Positions 8,588-15,811 of a stretch of DNA of 39,679 nucleotides are shown here, in pieces. Position 1 is the stretch's first letter; every line of letters begins with the position of its first letter. Where the stretch lies: assembly GCA_017630215.1 (NCBI GenBank), contig JAGBVR010000004.1, positions 1 to 39,679 on the forward strand, read 5' to 3'. This DNA is from Bacteroidales bacterium (GTDB lineage Bacteria; Bacteroidota; Bacteroidia; Bacteroidales; UBA932). A program made the position numbers and the translations under genes. The notes under the pieces were generated by a model. It was not told the DNA's origin and made no database searches. It saw only the letters and a program-made list of their open reading frames with translations.

Positions 8588-9949
8588 TTAGAAATTGTAT
8601 TTCACCATCATATTGACACGGTGATTGCCTACCCAATGGAGGTTCTTGTCCGCAAGGCCGAACTCATTGAGCTTGCCTTCATTATACTCACCGTACTGAA
8701 CACTTGTCCACTGATACTCGAGTCCGACATTGAGCTTGCCGATATTGTAGATTATCTGCGGATTGATTCTGTACATCTGGTTGATATTAGAGAAGCCGTT
8801 TGTGCAGAAATATACATCAGACTTGGCAAGAGGTCCGGATGCTGCCTCAGCAAGACCGAGATTCTTCATATAACCCAGCATAAGCACTCCCTGCCATTTC
8901 TTTCCATAGATCAAAGAGAGCCAAGATGAAGAATTGCGAAGCGAAGCATAATTCCAGCTTCCGTCAGGATTCTCACCGATTTTAGCATAACCGCTCATCA
9001 GGTTCATATGCTCTCCACCTTCACCGTATGTGGTCTTTGCCTTGACAGCAAATTTCTTATAAGAGTACTGGGCGTATGCATATCCGAGGACTGAAGTCTT
9101 TCTATCGGAAACCTTCACTGTCTTTTCATTCAATGTTCCGAAGACTCTTGGCTTGATGCTGAGAACATCCACACCGGCTTTGATAAGGAAATTCTTAGTC
9201 TTATATCCCAATGCGGCATAAGCCTCTGGAGTCTTTCCATACTTCATATACATTGCCGAGCCGCCGATCGGACCGTTGGACTGATACTGCATCTGCCAAA
9301 GTGCAGCAGCAGAGACGAACCAATTGCTTCCAAGGTTTGCATCCATCTGCACAAGAGGCGTTCTTGAGAACGGGCCGAATGGAGCACCGACCTCAAGGCT
9401 GAACACATGCGGGAAGTCTGCCGCCATCGGATGCCATCCCTGTCCGATCTTAAGAGCAACAGAAGCTTTCTGATCTTCTCCCATAGGAAGATCCTTCCAG
9501 GTTACAGTCGCATATGCCTGGCGTAAACGGGCCTGAGCTGTGCCGGAAATCTTTGTACTGCTTGGAAAATATACCGTTGCGTTTGCATTCGTAGAGTTTG
9601 AAAGACCTGCATAAAAGTCACCCTCTATCTTTGCTCCGAAATGAACATTTCCAATGCTGTAACCGGTAACATCCACACCGAGGCGGGAAGTAAGAGCGAC
9701 GAAACGGAACGAAGACTCATCATTGATATCAATACCATCTTTCATCGAAACATCTTTCGGAAGGTAATAGAAAAGGTCTGCTGTTCCTGACACGCTCTCA
9801 CGGCTGTCATAGATGAAATAGTTCCTGACGAAACCATAAAGTTTGAAATGATTCTTTGGCTCAGCCTTCTGCTCTGGTTCTGCAGCTGCTGAATTCACTG
9901 CACAAAGGGAAAGAAGCGCAGCTGAAAGCATTATGTAAAAACGGTTCAT
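8588..9949 (-). CDS. Outer-membrane beta-barrel (porin-like, possibly DcaP-type)
   Basis: A 453-residue protein with a signal peptide (MNRFYIMLSAALLSLCAVNSAAA), alternating hydrophobic/polar strands throughout and a C-terminal aromatic residue (VKYNF), as in outer-membrane beta-barrels. The opening FKLYGFVRNYFIYDSRES resembles the DcaP-like porins of Bacteroidota, recalled by eye and not verified. DcaP of Acinetobacter passes dicarboxylates, which would fit the two SLC13-type transporter genes just upstream. It heads a two-gene unit with the metallophosphoesterase. It could instead be an unrelated barrel of the same general type. Confidence 0.65.
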   Translation of the reverse strand: MNRFYIMLSAALLSLCAVNSAAAEPEQKAEPKNHFKLYGFVRNYFIYDSRESVSGTADLFYYLPKDVSMKDGIDINDESSFRFVALTSRLGVDVTGYSIGNVHFGAKIEGDFYAGLSNSTNANATVYFPSSTKISGTAQARLRQAYATVTWKDLPMGEDQKASVALKIGQGWHPMAADFPHVFSLEVGAPFGPFSRTPLVQMDANLGSNWFVSAAALWQMQYQSNGPIGGSAMYMKYGKTPEAYAALGYKTKNFLIKAGVDVLSIKPRVFGTLNEKTVKVSDRKTSVLGYAYAQYSYKKFAVKAKTTYGEGGEHMNLMSGYAKIGENPDGSWNYASLRNSSSWLSLIYGKKWQGVLMLGYMKNLGLAEAASGPLAKSDVYFCTNGFSNINQMYRINPQIIYNIGKLNVGLEYQWTSVQYGEYNEGKLNEFGLADKNLHWVGNHRVNMMVKYNF

Positions 9950-10013
9950 ATTTTATATTGTTTAATAATCGGGGTATATTCTTCCACTGAACCTGCCAGT
10001 CGGAATGACAAAT

Positions 10014-10033
10014 GGGCTGCCCGAAAGCAGCCC
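10014..10033 (-). terminator. GC-rich hairpin after the first DASS gene
   Basis: GGGCTGC at 10014-10020 pairs with GCAGCCC at 10027-10033 across a 6-base loop. It lies 24 bases beyond the stop of the upstream SLC13 gene. The T tract on the minus strand is poor (ATTTGTCATT), so termination may be inefficient and could allow read-through into the porin gene. Confidence 0.5.
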
Positions 10034-10034
10034 A

Positions 10035-10042
10035 CAAATATA
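10035..10042 (-). promoter_or_regulatory. Putative -7 box for the porin/phosphoesterase unit
   Basis: TATATTTG on the minus strand fits TAnnTTTG and sits about 85 bases before the porin-like ATG. No -33 TTG is at the ideal spacing. The terminator hairpin lies between this box and the gene, so its role is uncertain. Confidence 0.3.
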
Positions 10043-10057
10043 GTATTTTTTTCAGTA

Positions 10058-11524
10058 TTAGAATCCGATAAAGATCAGCATTAAGTAACCAAGTGCAAAA
10101 CCTACTATACCCATGACGATTCCGACAGTAGCCATCTGCTTGGTAGTGATCATACCTGTAGATGCGGCAAGAGCATTCGGCGGAGTACTTACAGGGAGAC
10201 ACATTGCAATGGATGCGCAAACAGCGATTCCAACGATCATAGCCGGTACACCACCCATATTATCAAATGCAGGATTTCCAGCCATAGCCTTTCCTACTAC
10301 GATAAGGATAGGAACTACAAGGTTTGCTGCAGCCGAGTTCGAAATGAAGTTCGAAAGGAAGTAGCAGATAAAGCCTCCTACAAGCATCACGACAAGGGCA
10401 TTCCAGCTTGCGAACGGAATGATCTCGATAAGCTTTGTTGCAAGTCCTGTCTGATTAAGAGCAGTTCCAAGAGCAAATCCTCCGGCAACCATCCAAAGCA
10501 CTGCCCAATTGATTTGTTCGAGGTGGCGAGCCTTAAGAATACCGGTAGCGGAGAATACAGCGAATGGAATCATAGCCACGATATTCGAGTTCACCTTGAA
10601 CAGGCTCTCGCCTACCCAAAGAATAATAGTAAGGGCAAATGTCACCCACACCACATATTTCTGGAATGGTGTTACCTTTACAGGGGCGCCTTCGATCTTA
10701 AGTTCTATTGACTTAGCCTTGAAAGGATACAGTTTCTGAAGAAGAATCCACGCAATAAAAAGCATGATGAGGACAAAAGGAACCATCCTGAGCATCCATG
10801 ATGCAAAAGTGATATTGTAACCTGCCTCCTGAAGAGCTCCAAGAGCAATCGCATTCGGCGGAGTACCGATAGGTGTACCCATACCACCGATATTCGCCGC
10901 AATAGGAATGGCAAGGGCAAGAGAGATTCTTCCGCCGCCATCTTTCGGCAATGTAGCAAGGACCGGAGTAAGGAAGGTAAGCATCATAGCTGCAGTAGCG
11001 GTATTACTCATGAACATAGAGAAAATACCGATAACGAGCAATACACCAAGAAGAACGAACTTAGGATTCTTACCGAAAGGCTTGAGCATCACCTTCGCGA
11101 GCTGAACATCAAGTCCTACTTTGGTGGCTGCAAATGCGAGAACGAATCCACCGAGAAAGAGCATGATCACAGGATCGGCAAAAGCCGCCATCACATCCTT
11201 ATAATTGGTAAGAGCACCGACATTTTCCTTAGCGATAAGGAAACCAAGTCCCTTGTTAGATGTCGTGAGAAGAATGGAAACAATTGCTACTACAGAAGTG
11301 GTCCAGGTCGGAATGACTTCAAGAATCCACATAAGTGCTGTAAACACAAAAATCGCAATGACTCTCTGCTGGGTGAGCGTAAAGATAGGCTCGGCAGTGA
11401 CAGGGTCGACTCCAAAGAAAGAAGTAGGTACGAAAGCCAGGAAGAATGTTATGACGCACACACCCAGAAAACTAAGGCAGCGCTTTACATTCATCGGATG
11501 GCCCAGAAATGAAAAATAGGACAT
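10058..11524 (-). CDS. SLC13/DASS family transporter (paralogue 1)
   Basis: A 488-residue inner-membrane transporter of the divalent anion:sodium symporter family (CitT/SLC13/INDY type), which imports C4-dicarboxylates, citrate or sulfate. It has about 11-12 hydrophobic segments and the two inverted repeat halves with signature motifs: first SNT at 173-175 (FMSNTATAAMM) and second SNS at 395-397 (FISNSAAANLVVP), where SNT is usual; Thr to Ser is conservative. TPIGTPPNAIA and PVSTPPNALA are the expected family loops. The start chosen is MSYFSFLGHP; MNVKRCLSFLG ten residues later is an alternative. It lies 121 bases downstream of a close paralogue, with a strong terminator between them, so it may have its own promoter, although none is clear to me. 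Confidence 0.88.
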   Translation of the reverse strand: MSYFSFLGHPMNVKRCLSFLGVCVITFFLAFVPTSFFGVDPVTAEPIFTLTQQRVIAIFVFTALMWILEVIPTWTTSVVAIVSILLTTSNKGLGFLIAKENVGALTNYKDVMAAFADPVIMLFLGGFVLAFAATKVGLDVQLAKVMLKPFGKNPKFVLLGVLLVIGIFSMFMSNTATAAMMLTFLTPVLATLPKDGGGRISLALAIPIAANIGGMGTPIGTPPNAIALGALQEAGYNITFASWMLRMVPFVLIMLFIAWILLQKLYPFKAKSIELKIEGAPVKVTPFQKYVVWVTFALTIILWVGESLFKVNSNIVAMIPFAVFSATGILKARHLEQINWAVLWMVAGGFALGTALNQTGLATKLIEIIPFASWNALVVMLVGGFICYFLSNFISNSAAANLVVPILIVVGKAMAGNPAFDNMGGVPAMIVGIAVCASIAMCLPVSTPPNALAASTGMITTKQMATVGIVMGIVGFALGYLMLIFIGF

Positions 11525-11585
11525 AGTATTTAGTATTGTTATTAATTATATTTCCAATAAGGGATGTAAAGTTGGACATTTTATT

Positions 11586-11624
11586 TATAAAAAACAAGAG
11601 AGCAGCCCGAAGACTGCTCTCTTG
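11586..11624 (-). terminator. Rho-independent terminator of the second DASS gene
   Basis: CAAGAGAGCAG (11595-11605) and CTGCTCTCTTG (11614-11624) form an 11-bp perfect stem. On the minus strand it is followed directly by TTTTTTATAAATAA. This is the clearest intrinsic terminator in the window and separates the two paralogous transporter genes. Confidence 0.85.
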
Positions 11625-11645
11625 ACATTATGTATCTTATATCGA

Positions 11646-13145
11646 TTAACCGAAGAATCCGGCTGAACCGAGAACGATAAGCATTCCATATCCGATTACA
11701 AGACCGAGGATACCCATGATGAGACCTGTCTTGACCATATCCTTCTGCTCGATCATACCTGTTGAAGCAGCAATTGCATTCGGCGGAGTCGAGATTGGGA
11801 GTACCATACCGAGTGACGATCCGATTGCCACACCCACGAGGAGAGTAGAAACGCCACCAAGAGGTGCAAGGTTTCCGGCAACACTTGCTCCGACCACTGC
11901 AAGGATAGGAACAAGGAGGGATGCTGTCGCTGTATGCGAGATGAAGTTAGCCATTGCGTAGCAGATGAGACCAGAACCGATCACCATGATCAATGCCGGC
12001 CATGAGCCGAATGGGATCACATCGATGAGAGTCTGTGCAAGACCGGTCTCCTGAAGACCTACACCAAGAGCGAAACCTCCGGCAACCATCCAGAGAACAG
12101 ACCAGCTGATTTCCTCGAGGTCGCGCTTTGTAAGCACTCCGATGATAGCACATACACCGACAGGGAGCATAGCCACAACATTTGCATTAACGCCGGTTGC
12201 CTTGTCAAGAACCCAGAGAAGTACAGTGCAGATGAATGTGATATAAACCACGACTGATCTCCAGTCCTTCTTGAGCTCACCTTCGATGTTGAGATTGATT
12301 TCCTTAGCCTTGAATGGGAAGAGCTTTACAAGCATGATCCATGCAAGGAAGAGGAGGAGAAGAGTGAATGGAATCATGAAGAGCATCCACTGACCGAAAC
12401 CGATCTCAATGCCGATCTCTGACATATACTTGAGGGCGATGGCATTAGGAGGTGTACCGATAGGAGTACCCATACCACCGACATTGGCTGCAATAGGAAT
12501 CGCGAGTGCAAGAGCTGTCTTTCCCTTTCCGTCAGCTGGAAGCGCCTTGAGGACAGGGCCGAGGAAAGTGAGCATCATCGCTGCAGTCGCAGTATTTGAA
12601 AGGAACATAGAGAATACTCCTGTCACCATAAGGAAGCCGAGGAGTACCATCTTTGGATTCTTACCGAAAGGCTTAAGCATCACACGAGCAAGGAAGAGGT
12701 CAAGACCGGTCTTCGATGCAGCGATAGCAAGCACGAATCCTCCGATGAAGAGCATGATGATAGGGTCTGCAAAGCAATGAAGCAGAGACTTGTAGCTTGT
12801 CTGAGTTCCAAGTGCCTCCGGAGCGGCATTCTCAAAGAATACAAGACTGCTGTTTGAGGTCGTAAAGAGCAGGAGAACTACTACCATTACAGAAGTTGTC
12901 CACGCAGGAACGGCCTCGAAAAGCCACATGAGGATGGCGTAAATGAAGATAGCGAGTGTACGCTTCTGGATGATAGTGAGTCCATCGATCCAGTTCTCAA
13001 CTGGAAGACACCATACCAAAAGTGCTACTACTGCCGCAATGATGAGGCGGATAGCTCTTGATATCGTCTTGTCATCTGTTCTGTGAGCCTTCTTCCACTT
13101 GTGATAAGACTCGACAAGATCATAACCAGGGAAAATTTTGAACAT
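11646..13145 (-). CDS. SLC13/DASS family transporter (paralogue 2)
   Basis: A 499-residue paralogue of the neighbouring transporter with the same fold, an extra basic N-terminal segment of about 25 residues, and shared blocks such as MLKPFGKNPK and GTPIGTPPNAIAL. The first signature is a normal SNT (183-185). The second reads S-H-T at 403-405 (NFISHTATASLLVP): Asn is replaced by His (codon CAT on the minus strand at 11934-11936). In VcINDY the second-motif Asn helps form a sodium site, from memory of the structure, so coupling or substrate may differ. A good promoter and a strong terminator flank it, so it is probably monocistronic. Confidence 0.88.
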   Translation of the reverse strand: MFKIFPGYDLVESYHKWKKAHRTDDKTISRAIRLIIAAVVALLVWCLPVENWIDGLTIIQKRTLAIFIYAILMWLFEAVPAWTTSVMVVVLLLFTTSNSSLVFFENAAPEALGTQTSYKSLLHCFADPIIMLFIGGFVLAIAASKTGLDLFLARVMLKPFGKNPKMVLLGFLMVTGVFSMFLSNTATAAMMLTFLGPVLKALPADGKGKTALALAIPIAANVGGMGTPIGTPPNAIALKYMSEIGIEIGFGQWMLFMIPFTLLLLFLAWIMLVKLFPFKAKEINLNIEGELKKDWRSVVVYITFICTVLLWVLDKATGVNANVVAMLPVGVCAIIGVLTKRDLEEISWSVLWMVAGGFALGVGLQETGLAQTLIDVIPFGSWPALIMVIGSGLICYAMANFISHTATASLLVPILAVVGASVAGNLAPLGGVSTLLVGVAIGSSLGMVLPISTPPNAIAASTGMIEQKDMVKTGLIMGILGLVIGYGMLIVLGSAGFFG

Positions 13146-13194
13146 AACTTTATATTTTAGTTAGACTATTATTGTCGGTTCTGAAAAACGGGCG

Positions 13195-13225
13195 CAAAGT
13201 TAGTCTTTATTTATAATAAAGCAAT
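13195..13225 (-). promoter_or_regulatory. Promoter of DASS paralogue 2
   Basis: On the minus strand TTG (complement of 13222-13224) precedes TAACTTTG (complement of 13195-13202) with 19 to 20 bases between them, close to the Bacteroidota consensus. The -7 box is about 50 bases from the ATG. Confidence 0.65.
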
Positions 13226-13245
13226 TAAATATCTGTTAAAAACAA

Positions 13246-13329
13246 TGTCATTCCGAGCAAAGCGAAAAACCGATTCTTCACTTTGTTCAGAATGACAATA
13301 TTGGATTCCTCGACAATCTCGGAATGACA
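13246..13329. repeat. Intergenic palindromic repeat with TGTCATTCC ends
   Basis: The 21-base segment at 13246-13266 (starting TGTCATTCCGAGC) is the inverse of 13277-13297 (ending CAGAATGACA) with three transitions only, all compatible with G-U pairing. A third half-copy, TCGGAATGACA, is at 13319-13329. The element fills the 235-base gap between gdhA and the transporter gene. Similar TCGGAATGACA or GTCATTCTGAGG pieces occur at 10000-10010 and 38826-38862, so it is likely a dispersed extragenic palindrome. It may also end the gdhA transcript, but there is no T tract. Confidence 0.7.
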
Positions 13330-13380
13330 AAATTACAATGTCAAGCAATAATGAGACAAGCCGGGGATTACAATTCGGGA

Positions 13381-14721
13381 TTAGATGATACCCTGCTCGA
13401 GCATTGCCTGGGCAACCTTCATGAAGCCGGCGATATTTGCACCCTTGACATAGTTGATATAACCGTCAGGCTGAGTACCGTACTTAACGCAAGCCTCGTG
13501 GATATTTGCCATGATGCTGTGGAGCTTCTCATCTACCTCAGCAGGACCCCAGCTGATGTGCATTGCATTCTGAGTCATCTCAAGACCTGAAGTAGCAACA
13601 CCACCTGCGTTCACAGCCTTACCTGGAGCGAACATGATGCCAGCCTTCTGGAAAGCAGCGATAGCCTCAGGAGTACATCCCATGTTTGAAACCTCAGCAG
13701 CAAGCCATGTTCCGTTTGCAAGGAGTTCCTCAGCATCAGCACCTGTCATCTCGTTCTGGAATGCACAAGGCATAGCGATGTCGCACTTGATGCTCCAAGC
13801 CTTCTTGCCTGGGTAGAATGTTGCAGATGGGAACTTCTCAGCAAATGGAGCTACCACGTCATTGTTAGAAGCGCGGAGTTCGAGCATATAAGCGATCTTC
13901 TCAGCATTCATTCCCTCTGGATCATAGATTGCTCCGTCAGGTCCTGAAATAGCCACGACCTTGGCACCAAGCTCTGTAGCTTTTGTTGCTGCACCCCAAG
14001 CAACGTTACCGAAGCCAGAGAGAGCGATAGTCTTGTCCTTGATATCCTTTCCAGCCATCTGGAGCATATGCTGTACAAAGTAAACAGCGCCGAAACCAGT
14101 AGCCTCAGGACGGAGAATAGAGCCACCCCAAGTAAGACCCTTACCTGTGAGGACACCTGTATTGTACTGCTGAGCAAGCTTCTTGTACATACCATACATG
14201 AAACCGATCTCGCGTCCGCCTACTCCGATATCACCAGCAGGAACATCCTGGTCTGGTCCGAGAACCTTCCAGAGCTCAAGCATGAATGCCTGGCAGAAAC
14301 GCATGATCTCAGCATCTGACTTACCTCTTGGGTTGAAGTCCGAACCACCTTTACCACCACCCATAGGGAGAGTTGTGAGGGCATTCTTGAATGTCTGCTC
14401 GAATCCGAGGAACTTAAGGATAGAGAGATTTACAGACGGGTGGAAACGGAGACCGCCCTTGTAAGGTCCGATAGCAGAGTTGAACTGCACTCTGTAACCT
14501 GTATTTGTCTGTACTTCACCGTTATCATCGATCCATGTAACCTTGAAGGTAAGGATACGCTCCGGTTCTACGATACGCTCCACGATCTTCGCATCCTCGA
14601 ATTCAGGGTGCTGGTTGTAAACTTCTTCAATCGACTCCAATACTTCGTGTACCGCCTGGAGATACTCTTTCTCGTAAGGGTACTTGGCCTGGAGTTTGGC
14701 CATCAAATCCTGTGTGTTCAT
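13381..14721 (-). CDS. gdhA: NADP-type glutamate dehydrogenase
   Basis: A 446-residue hexameric-type glutamate dehydrogenase, the length normal for the bacterial NADP-dependent small enzyme. It interconverts 2-oxoglutarate plus ammonia and glutamate. Visible are the substrate-binding GPYKGGLRFHPSVN (K89), PMGGGKGGSDFNPRG with the catalytic Lys (K124), and the Rossmann region ALSGFGNVAWGAA. Cofactor preference is inferred from overall similarity to GdhA, not proven. It begins 24 bases after korB ends, with no room for a normal promoter, so it is probably the third gene of korA-korB-gdhA. Codon use is strongly biased, suggesting high expression. Confidence 0.95.
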   Translation of the reverse strand: MNTQDLMAKLQAKYPYEKEYLQAVHEVLESIEEVYNQHPEFEDAKIVERIVEPERILTFKVTWIDDNGEVQTNTGYRVQFNSAIGPYKGGLRFHPSVNLSILKFLGFEQTFKNALTTLPMGGGKGGSDFNPRGKSDAEIMRFCQAFMLELWKVLGPDQDVPAGDIGVGGREIGFMYGMYKKLAQQYNTGVLTGKGLTWGGSILRPEATGFGAVYFVQHMLQMAGKDIKDKTIALSGFGNVAWGAATKATELGAKVVAISGPDGAIYDPEGMNAEKIAYMLELRASNNDVVAPFAEKFPSATFYPGKKAWSIKCDIAMPCAFQNEMTGADAEELLANGTWLAAEVSNMGCTPEAIAAFQKAGIMFAPGKAVNAGGVATSGLEMTQNAMHISWGPAEVDEKLHSIMANIHEACVKYGTQPDGYINYVKGANIAGFMKVAQAMLEQGII

Positions 14722-14745
14722 TGTTTATGCTATTAATTAGGTTTG

Positions 14746-15765
14746 TTATTTCACTTCCCATGTAGATCCGCTGCGAAGAAGATCATCCACGCACTGAATC
14801 TTCGACTTTGCCTTGACTTCAGCCACCTGATCACGGACTCCGTCATCATAAGTAACATCCTTCACATCACGGATGATGCCGAGAGCGACAGGGAATTCCG
14901 GATACTTCATATCGGCAAGCATCATATGGATACCGACATTTTCAGAATGAGCGTCATGTACAAGAATATCATCCTCAGTAATGCCGTTTTCGCCGATTGT
15001 CACCACTCTGAGACCCATTCCGTCGAGTACGATACCTTTGTCACGGTTCTTGCCGAAGATCATCTTTTCACCATGGCGGAGAATGATTGTCCTGTCCGCG
15101 CGTACTTCTCTGTCGGCAATGAGCTTATGCGCTCCATCATTGAAAATCACGCAGTTGGTGAGCACTTCCATTACAGAACAGCCGTCGTGCTTTGCAGCAG
15201 AGAGCATTATTTCAGATGTCAGTTTGAGCTCTGAATCAAGGCTTCGTGCGAAGAATGTTCCCTTTGCACCAAGAACAAGACTTCCCGGATTGAAAGGATG
15301 CTCAACGGTTCCGTATGGAGAGGTCTTGGAAATCGCACCAAAGCGCGAAGTAGGAGAATACTGACCTTTGGTAAGACCGTAAATCTGGTTATTGAAAAGA
15401 ATGATATTGATATCCACATTCCTTCTGATGGCATGGATGAAATGGTTTCCTCCGATAGCGAGGGCATCACCGTCGCCACACGCCTGCCAGACTGTGAGAT
15501 CAGGGTTAGCTACCTTGATACCAGTGGAGATAGCTGTCGCGCGACCATGGATACTGTGAAAACCATATGTGTTCATATAATAAGGAAGACGCGATGAACA
15601 ACCGATACCGGACACGATCACATATCTTTCCTTATTGTAGCCCAAGGCCTCTGTTACATCAGGCAGAGCCCTCTGCAATGCAGCGAGAACACCATGGTCA
15701 CCACAGCCGGGGCACCATCTTACTTCCTGATCACTCTTGAATTCTTTGAATGTATATCTAGGCAT
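14746..15765 (-). CDS. korB: 2-oxoglutarate:ferredoxin oxidoreductase, beta subunit
   Basis: A 339-residue thiamine-diphosphate-binding subunit of a 2-oxoacid:ferredoxin oxidoreductase. WCPGCGDHG (C18, C21) and GIGCSS (C56) supply cysteines for the 4Fe-4S cluster, and GDGDALAIGGNHFIHAIRRN is the ThDP/Mg motif. Length and two-gene arrangement match KorAB enzymes, which decarboxylate 2-oxoglutarate to succinyl-CoA, or run the reverse reductive TCA step. Pyruvate or another 2-oxoacid as substrate cannot be excluded. It sits 46 bases after korA and 24 before gdhA. Cytoplasmic. Confidence 0.9.
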   Translation of the reverse strand: MPRYTFKEFKSDQEVRWCPGCGDHGVLAALQRALPDVTEALGYNKERYVIVSGIGCSSRLPYYMNTYGFHSIHGRATAISTGIKVANPDLTVWQACGDGDALAIGGNHFIHAIRRNVDINIILFNNQIYGLTKGQYSPTSRFGAISKTSPYGTVEHPFNPGSLVLGAKGTFFARSLDSELKLTSEIMLSAAKHDGCSVMEVLTNCVIFNDGAHKLIADREVRADRTIILRHGEKMIFGKNRDKGIVLDGMGLRVVTIGENGITEDDILVHDAHSENVGIHMMLADMKYPEFPVALGIIRDVKDVTYDDGVRDQVAEVKAKSKIQCVDDLLRSGSTWEVK

Positions 15766-15782
15766 ATTGTTTCTGGATAGAT

Positions 15783-15797
15783 CCCGGACAAGCCGGG
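15783..15797. repeat. Small intercistronic palindrome between korA and korB
   Basis: CCCGGACAAGCCGGG forms a 5-bp GC stem with a 5-base loop, followed by GAATGACGG. The sequence resembles the common dispersed element ending in GGGAATGAC. It has no T run, so it is more likely an RNA-stability or repeat element than a terminator. Confidence 0.5.
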
Positions 15798-15811
15798 AAT
15801 GACGGTTATAG

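Noticed and set aside
13190-13380. Small RNA gene or attachment site in the gdhA/transporter gap
   Set aside because: The gap is explained by a promoter and a palindromic repeat; there is no T-ended hairpin or integrase nearby.
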